64,000 nt of DNA from Actinomyces sp. ZJ308 (GCF_011752065.1 NZ_JAAIJY010000001.1:124001-188000); one strand, 5' to 3'; counted from the first letter of the stretch, positions 44,220 through 53,499 are shown. The notes: generated by a model from the sequence alone, not told the origin. Numbers and translations: made by a program.

Positions 44220-44801
44220 ATGGGGCAGATCGAGTTGGGCAAGCCGCTCGCCGTCGAGACGACGCCGATTCCGGGATTCTTGCGCATTGACCTGACCGTC
44301 CACGGCGACAACCGCGGCTGGTTCAAGGAGAACTGGCAGAGGGAGAAGATGCTGGCCCTGGGACTGCCCGACTTCGGGCCGGTCCAGAACAACATCTCCT
44401 TCAACAATGAGGTCGGCGTGACTCGCGGCATCCACGCCGAGCCCTGGGACAAGTTCGTCTCGGTGGCCACCGGCCGGGTCTTCGGCGCCTGGGTGGACCT
44501 GCGCGAGGGACCCTCCTTCGGGACCGTCTACACCTGCGAGATCGACCCGTCGGTGGCCGTGTTCGTCCCCCGGGGGGTGGGCAACGCCTACCAGACGCTG
44601 GAGCCCAACACCGCCTACACCTACCTCGTCAACGACCACTGGTCGGCCGACGCCCAGTACACCTTCCTCAACCTGGCCGATGAGACGGCGAGCGTCCCCT
44701 GGCCGATCGCGCTGAGCGAGGCGATCCTGTCCGACAAGGACAGGGCTCACCCGAGACTGGCCGACGTCACACCCTTCCCGGCCCCCGAGGCTGACGGCTG
44801 A
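44220..44801 (+). CDS. rmlC: dTDP-4-dehydrorhamnose 3,5-epimerase
   Basis: A 193-residue cupin enzyme, third step to dTDP-L-rhamnose. Seen: [39 protein letters not shown] with the catalytic His, [13 protein letters not shown] and [12 protein letters not shown] with [23 protein letters not shown] in place of the usual GLHFQ is the form seen in the fused RmlC-RmlD proteins of related actinobacteria, yet here RmlC stands alone. A very strong AGGAGG precedes the ATG. Followed by a long GC-rich hairpin. Confidence 0.94.
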   Translation: MGQIELGKPLAVETTPIPGFLRIDLTVHGDNRGWFKENWQREKMLALGLPDFGPVQNNISFNNEVGVTRGIHAEPWDKFVSVATGRVFGAWVDLREGPSFGTVYTCEIDPSVAVFVPRGVGNAYQTLEPNTAYTYLVNDHWSADAQYTFLNLADETASVPWPIALSEAILSDKDRAHPRLADVTPFPAPEADG

Positions 44802-44827
44802 CGGCTGGGAGAAGTCTGAACGCAGGT

Positions 44828-44869
44828 GCGGCGGCGCCGCGAGTCCTCCGAGGCTCGCGGCGCCGCCGC
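44828..44869 (+). terminator. Terminator of rmlC
   Basis: A perfect 16-bp inverted repeat (arms GCGGCGGCGCCGCGAG and its complement) with a 10-bp loop, 27 bp after the rmlC stop. No T-run. Confidence 0.75.
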
Positions 44870-44922
44870 CGTTAGTCGCCGGGCGTCGCAGCAGTCGACC
44901 GCCCTCACAGGATGTTCATGTT

Positions 44923-44950
44923 CTGAGTGTTTTTCAGGGAAAACACTCAG
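44923..44950. promoter_or_regulatory. AT-rich operator-like inverted repeat
   Basis: CTGAGTGTTTT and AAAACACTCAG, a perfect 11-bp inverted repeat with a 6-bp spacer. Its A/T content stands out, and it lies upstream of AT-rich, promoter-like sequence. A regulator site is likely; an rmlC hairpin is the alternative. Confidence 0.45.
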
Positions 44951-45197
44951 TAGTGAAAACTTTGATGAATAAAAGGATCACATCACGAGGTTGTGTGAGT
45001 GTTGGGGTGGATAAGTGACCCCAATTGATGGAATACTCCCGGCTATCCGGCCTGGAATCCGGTTTCATCAAGGCTTCTTCCGGAGTTTGATCAGGTTCCG
45101 GTCCGGTGTGTGGCGGCTCTCTGCGCCCTCCCCGACGCCGCCTCGGCGCCGACCGTTTCGGTCGGCTGCTTCCCTTCGGCCGGAAAGAGACTCCACC

Positions 45198-46667
45198 ATG
45201 GACATTGCCCCGCCGCGTTGGAGCGCGACCTCAGCGGCTCGTGCCCTCATCGCCCTGTGGTCGGTGGTGACGGTGGTAGGGGCGCTCCTCGACTCAGCCC
45301 TCCAGCCGGAGCTGCACATCGACTTCCTCGTCTACCGTGCCGGTGCGCAGCATCTTCTTGACGGCCAGCCCCTCTACGCCGGCCCCCTCGACACCGGGGT
45401 TCCCGGCTTCCTCATGCACTTCACCTACCCGCCCTTCGGGGCGGCCCTGCTCTGCGGAGCCGCCATCAGCAGTCCGGCCCTGGCGGCCGCCGTTCACACC
45501 GCGGCCTCCCTGGTGGCGTTGTTCGTCCTCTCCAGGATCGTCGTCGCTCGCTGCGGCGGTGGTGCGTGGACCGCCCTGGCGGCCGCCAACGCCCTGGCGC
45601 TGCTCATGCCCGTGGTCTCGCACCTGACCTGGGGGCAGGTCGGTCTGTTCCTCATCGCCCTGCTGGCCGCCGACTGGCTCCCTCCTCGGACCGCCTGGCC
45701 GCGCGGCCTGCTCACCGGTATCGCCATCGCCATCAAGCTCACCCCCGCCGTCTTCCTGCTGCTGCCTCTCCTCAGGAGGGACCGACGGGCGCTGCTCGTC
45801 TCGCTGGCCAGCGCCGCCGTCTGCACCGGCATCGGGTTCCTCATCGCGCCCAGGGAGTCGCTGACCTTCTGGGGCTCGGCCATGTGGGACTCCACCCGGG
45901 TGGCCTCCAGCTGGTGGGACACGGAGAACCAGTCGCTGCGCGGGCTGCTCTCCCGCGTGCTGCCGGGTCCCCTCTCATCGGTCGTCTGGCTGGTGCTGGC
46001 CGTTGTCGTCGTCATCATCATCGCCGGGCAGGCCGCCCGCCTGACCCGCCGCGGAGACGATCTGCTCGCCTTCGGCGTCGTCGGCCTCATCGCCCCGATC
46101 GTCTCGCCCGTGGCCTGGGTGCACCACTGGGTCTTCGCCCTGCCCCTCATCATGACCCTCGTGTGGCGGGCCGTGCTCGGACTCTCCTCCGACGCGCGCA
46201 GGCCGGGGTGGGAGACGGAGTGCCTGGCGGCGGTGGGCAGCGTCGTCGTCATGCTCATCGCCCCGACTCACTTCCCCGACCAACTCGTGCGCTACGACTC
46301 GCCCCAGTGGAGCCCCCTCGCGGTCCTGGCCTCCGGCGCCTATGTCTACTGGGCGGCCGCCACGATGGTGATCGTGGCCCGCCTGGGCGCAGGCGCTCAT
46401 CGGATCGACAGTGGCCGCTCCAGGGCGGGCGAGGATCAGCCCCCTTCCGGTGACGACCGTTCGGCGCAATCAGAACCACGTCCTCTTCCCGGCCCCGGAA
46501 GGTCGTCCGTCGGTCATTCGGCCGCCGCTATCGCCCGGCGCGCCTGGGCCCCGCTGCGCGAAGGCTGCCTGCGTTGGGTCTCATGGGGGAGAACTGCCCG
46601 AATGCCGCCGTCGCAGGCGCGATCGGGCCCGGGTGCCGGTACGGTGAGGCGCTATGAGACGACTTGA
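45198..46667 (+). CDS. GT-C membrane protein, GT87 (DUF2029) type
   Basis: A 489-residue membrane protein with about ten helices. Seen: IDFLVYRAGAQHLLDGQPLY (acidic motif in the first outside loop, as in GT87), FTYPPFGAAL, WGQVGLFLIALLAADWL, GIAIAIKLTPAVFLLLPLL and VAWVHHWVFALPLI. GT87 members such as mycobacterial mannosyltransferases use polyprenyl-phosphate-mannose. The C-terminal 90 residues are hydrophilic and probably disordered. The frame is open from 45015, but the ATG at 45198 fits the protein best. Overlaps the next gene manA by 14 bases, consistent with a link to mannose. Confidence 0.8.
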   Translation: MDIAPPRWSATSAARALIALWSVVTVVGALLDSALQPELHIDFLVYRAGAQHLLDGQPLYAGPLDTGVPGFLMHFTYPPFGAALLCGAAISSPALAAAVHTAASLVALFVLSRIVVARCGGGAWTALAAANALALLMPVVSHLTWGQVGLFLIALLAADWLPPRTAWPRGLLTGIAIAIKLTPAVFLLLPLLRRDRRALLVSLASAAVCTGIGFLIAPRESLTFWGSAMWDSTRVASSWWDTENQSLRGLLSRVLPGPLSSVVWLVLAVVVVIIIAGQAARLTRRGDDLLAFGVVGLIAPIVSPVAWVHHWVFALPLIMTLVWRAVLGLSSDARRPGWETECLAAVGSVVVMLIAPTHFPDQLVRYDSPQWSPLAVLASGAYVYWAAATMVIVARLGAGAHRIDSGRSRAGEDQPPSGDDRSAQSEPRPLPGPGRSSVGHSAAAIARRAWAPLREGCLRWVSWGRTARMPPSQARSGPGAGTVRRYETT

Positions 46668-47844
46668 GCCCGCGCGCCAGCGGTATGCCTGGGGGTCGAC
46701 CGCGGCGATCCCAGCCCTTCTGGGCGTGCCCGACGACGGCGCTCCCTGGGCCGAGGCCTGGTACGGCTCCCACCCGGCCGGGCCGGCTCGGGTGGCCCAG
46801 GGGGATGCCCTGTCCGACCTCATCGAGGCCGAGCCGGAGCGTCTCCTGGGGGAGGACATCATCTGGCGCTTCGGGCGCCGCCTGCCCTTCCTGCTCAAGC
46901 TCATCGCCCCAGAGCAGCCCCTGTCCCTCCAGGTTCACCCCAGCCAGGCTCAGGCGGCCGAGGGGTACGCCCTGGAGGACGAGGCGGGTATCGCCCTGGA
47001 CCACCCCTCCCGCAACTACAAGGACACCAATCACAAGCCGGAGATGGTCCTGGCCCTCACCCGGTTCCAGGCCGTCGCCGGCTTCCGGGCCCCGCGGCGC
47101 GCCGTCGAGGTCCTCTCCGGCCTGGACAGCCCGTTGGCCCGGCGGATGCGCCGCACCCTGCGACTCAACCCGACCCGCTACGGCATCCGGCAGGTCTTCT
47201 CCGACGTCGTCTCGGCCGCCACCCGCCCGAGTCCGGAGGAGATCGACGAGCTCGTCACCGAGATCAGGTCCCGCTTCGAGGCGGGAACGTCCCCCTCGCT
47301 GCGCGTGGACTCCAACGTTCTGAAGATGGCGGGCACCTTCCCCGGAGACCCCGGTATCGCCGCCGCGCTCCTGCTCAACCCCGTCACCCTCCAGCCCGGG
47401 GAGGCGCTGTTCGTACCCGCGGGCAGCGTTCACGCCTACATCTCCGGCCTCGGGGTCGAGGTCATGGCCTCCTCGGACAACGTGCTGCGCGCCGGCCTGA
47501 CGGCCAAGCACATCGACGTCCCCGAGATGCTGGCCTGCGTCGACTACGTGGCGGCGCCCCCGGTGCGGCCCGCCCCCGAGTACCTCTCACGGGCCACTCG
47601 TGCTTACTACGCGCCGGTGGACGACTTCGAGCTCATGGTCACCACCGTGGTGGCGGCCGACGGCCGCCTGCCGGTCCCTGGGCGGGGGCCGCGCATCCTC
47701 CTGGCCGTCGAGGGCGCCATGACCCTGGTGACCCAGGCCGACTCGCAGACCCTGGCCCAGGGCGAGGCCGTGTTCGTCGGCGCCGACGAGCGCAGCCTGT
47801 CCGTCGAGGGGGAGGGAGCCCTCATTCAGGCCGACGTCCCCTGA
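46654..47844 (+). CDS. manA: Mannose-6-phosphate isomerase, class I
   Basis: A 396-residue cupin enzyme interconverting fructose-6-phosphate and mannose-6-phosphate. Seen: RYAWGSTAAIPALLG, WAEAWYGSHPAGP, zinc-site LSLQVHPSQAQA, NHKPEMVLALTRFQA, and GSVHAYISGLGVEVMASSDN with LRAGLTAKHIDVPEM. Gives the precursor for GDP-mannose and thus for polyprenyl-phosphate-mannose used by GT-C enzymes. The ATG at 46654 overlaps the upstream gene and has a -10-like TACGGT eight bases ahead. In mycobacteria manA lies near whiB2 as well. Confidence 0.94.
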   Translation: MRRLEPARQRYAWGSTAAIPALLGVPDDGAPWAEAWYGSHPAGPARVAQGDALSDLIEAEPERLLGEDIIWRFGRRLPFLLKLIAPEQPLSLQVHPSQAQAAEGYALEDEAGIALDHPSRNYKDTNHKPEMVLALTRFQAVAGFRAPRRAVEVLSGLDSPLARRMRRTLRLNPTRYGIRQVFSDVVSAATRPSPEEIDELVTEIRSRFEAGTSPSLRVDSNVLKMAGTFPGDPGIAAALLLNPVTLQPGEALFVPAGSVHAYISGLGVEVMASSDNVLRAGLTAKHIDVPEMLACVDYVAAPPVRPAPEYLSRATRAYYAPVDDFELMVTTVVAADGRLPVPGRGPRILLAVEGAMTLVTQADSQTLAQGEAVFVGADERSLSVEGEGALIQADVP

Positions 47845-47871
47845 CAGTGGTGCTCGGTGCTCCAGTGGCGC

Positions 47872-48699
47872 TCAGTCGGTCTGCGCCCCGGCGACTCCCT
47901 CGGTGATCCCCTCCTGGCGGATCGCGGCCGCGGCGACGTCGTCGCCCGCCTCGGGGGTGAGGACCACCGCCGTGCGCCCGGTGCGCCAGGCGACCAGCAC
48001 CTCCTCAAGCGCTTGAGCAGTCCCTGGGCGGCGCACCAGGACGGCCCGTGAGTCCGTCGGGTCCCGATCTCCTGCGGCTGCGGCAGCGGCCTCGACCCGG
48101 GAGACCAGTTCGGCGCGCGTCAGCGTGATGGGCCGTGATCCTCGCGGTGCACCGCCGTGTGCACCGCCGTGAGCACCGCCCGCGGTGAGGCCGGCGTTGA
48201 GGTCAGTGGTGAGATCGATGAGGCAGGGCAGGTCGGCGTCGGCACTGACCGGTGTGAAGCGGTCGGGATAGGACATGAGGTCCGCGGCGCCGTCGAGCAC
48301 CAGGGCGGGCAGCTCGCCCGGCCAGCGCAGCGCCAGGGAGGCGGTGGGGACCAGCACCTGCACCTCCGCCTCGTCGCACAGGTCCTCCGGTGTGAAGGCC
48401 ACGCTCAGCTCGGGGGTCAGGCCTGCGGCATCGATCTCCTCTCCACTGCCCAGAAGCACGGTCCGTCCCGCCAGCCACGCCCCGCAGGCCCAGGCCACCG
48501 TGCGCCAGTGCGGAGGGAGTCCCACATGAACTCCGTCACCCGGTGCGGACTCAGCTGTGATCAATCCCGCAATCTTGGCTGACCACATGGACAGGACGTG
48601 TCCGGTCAACTCGACTCGCTCGTCGGTTCTATAACAATTCAGCCACGGTCTGTCGGCGTCGTGAGGGCCGGGAAGCAGTGAAAGCAGCGAGTCGTGCAT
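47872..48699 (-). CDS. TIGR03089-like protein (AMP-binding-fold relative)
   Basis: A 275-residue protein similar in size and plan to TIGR03089, an actinobacterial family related to the N-terminal part of AMP-binding enzymes and of unknown function. Seen: RVELTGHVLSMWSAKIAGLI, VHVGLPPHWRTVAWACGAWL and, near the end, VLVAWRTGRTAVVLTP. It lacks the phosphate-binding and C-terminal parts expected of a working adenylating enzyme. GGAHGGAHGGA in the middle is encoded by a 12-bp repeat. It faces manA and is divergent from whiB. The family name is from memory. Confidence 0.62.
   Translation of the reverse strand: MHDSLLSLLPGPHDADRPWLNCYRTDERVELTGHVLSMWSAKIAGLITAESAPGDGVHVGLPPHWRTVAWACGAWLAGRTVLLGSGEEIDAAGLTPELSVAFTPEDLCDEAEVQVLVPTASLALRWPGELPALVLDGAADLMSYPDRFTPVSADADLPCLIDLTTDLNAGLTAGGAHGGAHGGAPRGSRPITLTRAELVSRVEAAAAAAGDRDPTDSRAVLVRRPGTAQALEEVLVAWRTGRTAVVLTPEAGDDVAAAAIRQEGITEGVAGAQTD
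48149..48180 (-). repeat. 12-bp tandem repeat in the TIGR03089-like gene
   Basis: Units GCACCGCCGTGT and GCACCGCCGTGA plus a partial third copy encode Gly-Gly-Ala-His repeats. Slippage here keeps the frame. Confidence 0.6.
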
Positions 48700-48895
48700 G
48701 GTTCAGATTGAAGCAGATCTACTGACGTTCAGGAATCTCCCTGGCTACGCCCAGCCGGTTGGGTCAATATGGAATCGTGCGTCAGGGCCCCTGAAGTTCT
48801 CTGGAAAACCGTGCATTTTGCTGCTGTCAGGCAGGGCGCGGATGCCTCCCAGGGGATTTGTAGGAAGTCAACATATGGTGACGACCAGATGGGGG

Positions 48896-48919
48896 CATTC
48901 CTTGAGATATCAAGGAATG
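48896..48919. promoter_or_regulatory. Inverted repeat upstream of the whiB promoter
   Basis: CATTCCTTGA and TCAAGGAATG, a perfect 10-bp inverted repeat with a 4-bp spacer, 40 bp upstream of the -35. Its core is CTTGA-N4-TCAAG, as at 8639-8652. A likely regulator site. Confidence 0.45.
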
Positions 48920-48959
48920 GTGTCGATGGTCACGAGAGTGTCAACTTTCTCTGGCCGGC

Positions 48960-48989
48960 TTGACTGGCCTTGTCTCACACGCATGTAAT
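48960..48989 (+). promoter_or_regulatory. Promoter of whiB
   Basis: TTGACT and TGTAAT separated by 18 bp, each matching the consensus at five of six positions. Expected start about 48996, giving a leader of about 32 bases with GGGAGG before the ATG. The best promoter seen in the window. Confidence 0.65.
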
Positions 48990-49027
48990 TCTTACTGGCA
49001 AGAAGCTCGGATCGAAGGGAGGCCGGC

Positions 49028-49348
49028 ATGTGGAACATCCTCGGCGACGGCCCACTGAAGCAGCCGGAGGAGCCTGACGCAGAGGTGCTCTCGCTCCTCT
49101 TCGGCGGTGGCGACGACGTCGATGAAGGACCCCTGGCATGGCAGGAGCGCGCGCTGTGCGCTCAGACGGACCCAGAGGCGTTCTTCCCCGAGAAGGGTGG
49201 TTCCACACGCGAGGCCAAGCGAGTCTGCGCGACTTGCGAGGTTCGTGAGGAGTGCCTCGAGTACGCCCTCGCCAACGACGAGCGCTTCGGTATCTGGGGC
49301 GGCATGTCGGAGCGCGAACGGCGCAAGCTCAAGCGTCGCGCAGTATGA
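49028..49348 (+). CDS. whiB: WhiB-family transcription factor (WhiB2/WhmD type)
   Basis: A 106-residue iron-sulfur regulator. Four cysteines for a [4Fe-4S] cluster: ALCAQTDPEAFFP and VCATCEVREECLEYAL (CxxCx5C); then the GIWGGMSERERRKLKRR turn and basic tail that bind DNA or sigma factor. WhiB2/WhmD controls division and septation genes. A 25-residue N-terminal acidic tail resembles WhiB2. Stop overlaps the next gene start (ATGA), so regulator and large glycosyltransferase are translated together. Good promoter and ribosome site. Confidence 0.93.
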   Translation: MWNILGDGPLKQPEEPDAEVLSLLFGGGDDVDEGPLAWQERALCAQTDPEAFFPEKGGSTREAKRVCATCEVREECLEYALANDERFGIWGGMSERERRKLKRRAV

Positions 49349-52300
49349 CCCGCACCGGCTCCACGCAGGGAGCCAGTCGGGTAGGAGCCCTGGCCGTCGT
49401 CGTGTCGGCCGGGGCGAGCCCGTTTCTGGCGCAGACACTGACCGCGATCGCCTCCCAGACCTGCGCGCCCGACGTCGTCCTCGTCGTCGATGTCGCCTCG
49501 CGCGCCAACGGCCTGGGGGACGGGACACCGATCGAGGAGCTCGTTGAGAGCTCGGGGCTCGATGCCGTCACCGCGGTGCGCGTCGTGAGAGTCAAGGAGG
49601 CCAAGAGCTTCGGGGACGCAGTATCCCGGGGGCTGGCCGCCTACGCCGAGCTCGTCGCCGCCGGCAACCGGCGCCGACGCAGCGCAGGGGCTGGTGACGG
49701 CGCGGATGACTCGGACGCCGACGCCGCCTCAAGTGGGTCACGCACCTCCGTGCGCGACCTCCTGCTGACCGGTTCCGGTCCCATCACCGGCCCCACCGGC
49801 GCGCTCTCGCCGATCACCTCCTATGAGCAGCAGCTCGTGGCCCCAACCGAGGCCGCCCCGGAGGCCTCGGAGCACCAGGTGTGGTTCTGGCTCCTCCATG
49901 ACGACTCCGCGCCCGCCCCGGACTGCCTTGAGCAGCTGCTCACCGCTGCGACCAACGCGCGCTCCGTGGGGATCGTGGGCCCCAAGCAGGTGGGCTGGGA
50001 CAACCCGGAGCTGCTTCTTGAGGTCGGGCTGCGCGCCACGGCCTCGGCCCGGCGCGCCAACGACATCGTCCCCGGCGAGGTCGACCAGGGCCAGCACGAC
50101 GACCGCAGCGACGTTCTGGCCGTGGGAACGGCGGGCGCCCTCATCGACCGCGCCGTGTGGGAGGAGATCGGCGGCATCGCCCCGTGGCTCGGCCCCTTCG
50201 GCGACGGTCTGGAGCTCTCCCGCGCCGCGCGTCTGGCCGGATACCGGGTCGTCGTCGAGCCCACCGCCGTCATCCGCCACCGCCGGGCCTCCTACCAGGG
50301 ACTGCGCCGGCCCGCCCACGTCTCCCACTCCTCGCGCCCCGAGGCCCGCACCGACGCCGAGGCCATCGAGGTCCGGCTCCCCGCGCCCGACCCGGAACGA
50401 TCCTTCCGCGCCCGCCGCAGCGCCCAGCTCACCAACTGGGCGGCCTTCTCGTCGCGGCCGATCGGCCTGCTGCTGACCTGGTTCGTCATCCTCGGGGCGA
50501 TGCGAGCCGTGTGGCGGCTGGCGTCCAAGGCGCCGGCGCTCGCCCGCGACGAGCTCGGCGCGGCTCTGGCCGTGGCCGGTCGTGGTCGACGGGTCAAGGC
50601 GGCCAGACGTCGGCTCGCCCGGCACACCAAGGTGCCCGCCTCCGCGCTGGGGCGCCTCTACGCGACCCCGGCGGAGATCCGGGGCGTGCGCCGTGACCGA
50701 ACCCGCCAGGAGCGCGAGCGGCGTGCCCGCGCGGCCGCCCCCAGCGAGCTCGAGCTGCGTGAGCTCGCCGCCCTGGCCCGCAGCCGACGTCGGACCCTGA
50801 GCGCCCTCATGGTGCTGGTGACGGCACTGAGCACCTACGGACTGTCCCGACTGCTGCTCACCCGCTCGGTCAGTGGTGGGGCACTGCCTCTGTTCAGCGG
50901 CGGCTGGCGGCAGCTGTGGGACACCGCCTGGGCCACCTGGATCTCCACCGCGGACGGCTACCCCGGCGGCGTCACCCCGCTGCTGGCCATCCTTGCCGGT
51001 CCGGCGGCACTGGGGAGGCTCATCGGACTGGGGACGGGCTCTCTCGTCGGCGGTCTGGTGGTCCTGGCCGTGCCGCTCGCCGCCCTGGGGGCCTGGTTCG
51101 CCGCCGGCACCATGACCCGGAAGGTGGCCCTGCGGGCCTGGGCCGCGCTCGTGTGGGCCCTGGCGCCCAGCCTCCTGCTCGCTCTGGGGCAGGGGCGTCT
51201 CGGAGCGCTCCTGGTTCACCTCGTCCTTCCCTGGGGGCTGCTGGCCCTGGCCCGTGCGGTGGGTGCTGACCGGCGGGACCTCGTCCTGTCCGGACTCGTG
51301 GGGGCCCACCTGCTCACTGATGATGAGCGGGACGAGCTCGACCGCTTCTCCAGCGAGAGAGTCACCGACCTCGCCCACCTCGACGAGGAGGCGCAGGCCC
51401 AGGCGAGCACCGAGGACGGTGCCGAGGACAGTGCTGAGGGCACTGCCGGCGATGAGACCGAGGACAGCGCCGGCGAACGTGAGAACGACGAGATGGTCGA
51501 CGGGGCCGAGGAGCCGGAGTCGAGCTCCGATGAGCAGGCGCGCCTGCGCGACGAGGCCTCGGCCAGTACGGACAACATGGACGCGGGCTCGGGCGTCACG
51601 AGCGTCAAGGCCTCCGCCGGCGTCGAGGACGAGACCGGCCGTGACCGGGGCGAGGACGAGGAGGAGGCCAGCCGGGCGGCATCGGCCCTGGCGACGGCCC
51701 GCGAGGTTCTCGAGTCCCTCAACGCCCCCGACCCGGCCGCTCCCGAGACCCAGGTCGACCTGCCCCAGACCGAGAAGTACGGCTACGGCTCGGCCACGGC
51801 GGCGGCCGTCGCCGGCCTGCTGCTGAGCATCGTCGTCGCGGCCGTTCCGGCCACCGCGGCCGTGCTGACCATTATCATCCTGCTGCTGTCCGTCACAACG
51901 CGACGCGGGTTCAAGCTCGTTCTCACCCTGGTTCCCATGGTGGTCACCGCCGCCCCGGCCTGGTGGAGCGCCTGGCGGCTGGGGGAGAGGGACGGCTGGG
52001 CCGAGGGCGTCCGCCTGCTGCTGACCGACATCGGTCTGCCCGTCTCCGTGCCGACGCCGAGCAGCCTCGACCTGCTGGCCGGATCGCCGGTGGCCATGGA
52101 CGCCGTCGTCCCCTCCGGCGCCCTGGGCGTCATGGTCCGGATGCTGCTTCTGCTCGTCCCGGTCCTCGGCGTTGTCGGCCTGTTCATCTCCCGGCGCGTC
52201 CGGGTGGCCCGCACCGGTGTCCTTCTGGCCCTGGGCGGCCTGGTCCTGGCGGGGATCTCGGTGCGCACGCCCACCGGTCTGGGGGGTGACGTCACCGGAG

Positions 52301-53499
52301 CCGGTATGACGCCTGTCAACGGGTGGGCCGGGGCCGGAGTATCCCTGGCACTGAGCGGCTTCCTCGCCGCTGCGCTGCCTGCCGGTGAGGCCATCTGGGG
52401 CATGATCGGACGGCGCGCCGGCGACGGTCGCAGGGCGCTGGCGCGCAGGAGCCGGAAGGACGCCGAGGCCGTGTCGTCCGCTGCGTCCGAGGCGCCTGGT
52501 GGCCGGCGGTGGCTGAGCACCGCCTTCGTGGTCGCCGCATGCCTCGTCCTGCTCGCCCCGGTGATGGTCGGCGCCATCTGGTCCCACCAGGCCCACCGCG
52601 GCAGCAACCCGCAGGTCATGGCGCTGCACCCCACCACTCAGCAGGTCCCCCTCATCGCCGAGCAGTTCCAGAGCTCGGGGACGGCCGGCAGGGTCCTCGA
52701 GCTCACCTCCACCTCGGAGGGGCTTCAGGCCACCATCTGGCGCGGGCCCGGCACCCAGGTCAGCGACGTCCTTCCCGGGGCGGTCAACGCAGAGGCGCGC
52801 AGCCGGGCCGCGGGCGCCCTGGCCGACCCCCGTCTCAGGCCCACCGGCGCCACTCAGGACGGCGGGAGCAGCACGGCCTCCTCCGGTGTGGTCCTGGAGG
52901 ATCCGGCCGACGCCGAGCTCGCCCAGATCGTCACCCGTGCCACTGCCGGACAGGACAAGGAGGTCGCCGACGCCCTGGCGGCCCACGGCATCGCCGTCGT
53001 CCTGCTCGCGGACAAGGAAGGTGACGCCGTCACCGCCGAGGCTCGTGTGGGCCTGACCTCCACGCCCGGCCTGGAGCAGCTCGCCCAGACCGCCTCGGGC
53101 AACTCCTGGCGCGTCACGTCCTCGGCGCACCCCGACTCGGCCCGCCTGAGCCTCATCGACGCGGGCGGAGAGGCCGCCCCGGTCGCCTCCACCGGCACCG
53201 GTTCGGGGACCCGCACCCGGATCCCCTCCGGCTCGGAGGGCCGCACCCTTGTCATGGTGGAGCGGGCCGACGCCGGCTGGAACGCCACCCTCGATGGTCG
53301 GCGTCTCGAGCCCACCTCGGTCCCCGCCCGGGACGGCGGCTGGAAGCAGAGCTTCGCCGTCGGCGCTCAGGGCGGCGAGCTGGTCATCACCCACACCCGC
53401 CGGTCCACCGCCGCCGTGACCTACACGATCTGGACCGTCTGGGCCCTGACCCTGGTGGCGGCGCTGCCCCTGCGACGCGGAAAGGAAATGGCCTCATGA
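49345..53499 (+). CDS. Very large GT2 glycosyltransferase fused to a polytopic membrane domain
   Basis: A 1384-residue protein. Residues 1-330: GT-A-like domain (ALAVVVSAGASPFLAQTL, FWLLHDDSAPAPDCLEQL, WLGPFGDGLELSRAARLAGY). Residues 380-680: membrane helices. About 690-840: a highly acidic, Glu/Asp/Ser/Ala-rich stretch without structure. Then further helices to about residue 1080, an outside soluble domain (from QAHRGSNPQVMALHPTTQQV) and one last helix (TIWTVWALTLVAALPL). The same combination of a giant GT2 next to whiB and DUF5719 is found in other actinobacteria; its sugar is unknown. The ATG at 49345 overlaps the whiB stop; a longer frame from 49252 reads whiB DNA in another frame and is rejected. 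Confidence 0.82.
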   Translation: MTRTGSTQGASRVGALAVVVSAGASPFLAQTLTAIASQTCAPDVVLVVDVASRANGLGDGTPIEELVESSGLDAVTAVRVVRVKEAKSFGDAVSRGLAAYAELVAAGNRRRRSAGAGDGADDSDADAASSGSRTSVRDLLLTGSGPITGPTGALSPITSYEQQLVAPTEAAPEASEHQVWFWLLHDDSAPAPDCLEQLLTAATNARSVGIVGPKQVGWDNPELLLEVGLRATASARRANDIVPGEVDQGQHDDRSDVLAVGTAGALIDRAVWEEIGGIAPWLGPFGDGLELSRAARLAGYRVVVEPTAVIRHRRASYQGLRRPAHVSHSSRPEARTDAEAIEVRLPAPDPERSFRARRSAQLTNWAAFSSRPIGLLLTWFVILGAMRAVWRLASKAPALARDELGAALAVAGRGRRVKAARRRLARHTKVPASALGRLYATPAEIRGVRRDRTRQERERRARAAAPSELELRELAALARSRRRTLSALMVLVTALSTYGLSRLLLTRSVSGGALPLFSGGWRQLWDTAWATWISTADGYPGGVTPLLAILAGPAALGRLIGLGTGSLVGGLVVLAVPLAALGAWFAAGTMTRKVALRAWAALVWALAPSLLLALGQGRLGALLVHLVLPWGLLALARAVGADRRDLVLSGLVGAHLLTDDERDELDRFSSERVTDLAHLDEEAQAQASTEDGAEDSAEGTAGDETEDSAGERENDEMVDGAEEPESSSDEQARLRDEASASTDNMDAGSGVTSVKASAGVEDETGRDRGEDEEEASRAASALATAREVLESLNAPDPAAPETQVDLPQTEKYGYGSATAAAVAGLLLSIVVAAVPATAAVLTIIILLLSVTTRRGFKLVLTLVPMVVTAAPAWWSAWRLGERDGWAEGVRLLLTDIGLPVSVPTPSSLDLLAGSPVAMDAVVPSGALGVMVRMLLLLVPVLGVVGLFISRRVRVARTGVLLALGGLVLAGISVRTPTGLGGDVTGAGMTPVNGWAGAGVSLALSGFLAAALPAGEAIWGMIGRRAGDGRRALARRSRKDAEAVSSAASEAPGGRRWLSTAFVVAACLVLLAPVMVGAIWSHQAHRGSNPQVMALHPTTQQVPLIAEQFQSSGTAGRVLELTSTSEGLQATIWRGPGTQVSDVLPGAVNAEARSRAAGALADPRLRPTGATQDGGSSTASSGVVLEDPADAELAQIVTRATAGQDKEVADALAAHGIAVVLLADKEGDAVTAEARVGLTSTPGLEQLAQTASGNSWRVTSSAHPDSARLSLIDAGGEAAPVASTGTGSGTRTRIPSGSEGRTLVMVERADAGWNATLDGRRLEPTSVPARDGGWKQSFAVGAQGGELVITHTRRSTAAVTYTIWTVWALTLVAALPLRRGKEMAS

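Larger units (their letters stand above)
44802..45197. other. 396-bp gap between rmlC and the GT87-like gene
   Basis: Contains the rmlC terminator (44828-44869) and an AT-rich palindrome (44923-44950) followed by an AT-rich stretch to about 44985 that looks like promoter DNA. The frame of the next gene is open from 45015 but the coding-like part starts at 45198. I see no other gene. Confidence 0.5.
48700..49027. other. 328-bp divergent gap upstream of whiB
   Basis: Contains a 24-bp inverted repeat (48896-48919) and a promoter (48960-48989) for whiB. Short open frames of 64 and 96 codons cross it but show no coding pattern. It is AT-richer than its surroundings, as promoter DNA often is. Confidence 0.5.

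Noticed and set aside
48698-48988. Small open frames (96 and 64 codons) upstream of whiB
   Set aside because: They cross the promoter and inverted repeat and show no coding pattern or ribosome site.
49252-49344. Longer start for the giant GT2
   Set aside because: The extra 31 codons are whiB DNA read in another frame; ATGA coupling at 49345 is a better start.
49738-53394. Long minus-strand open frame (1218 codons) opposite the giant GT2 gene
   Set aside because: High-GC DNA gives long open frames opposite real genes. Its composition is low-complexity Gly/Ala/Arg/Gln and no domain is seen, while the plus strand has clear motifs.
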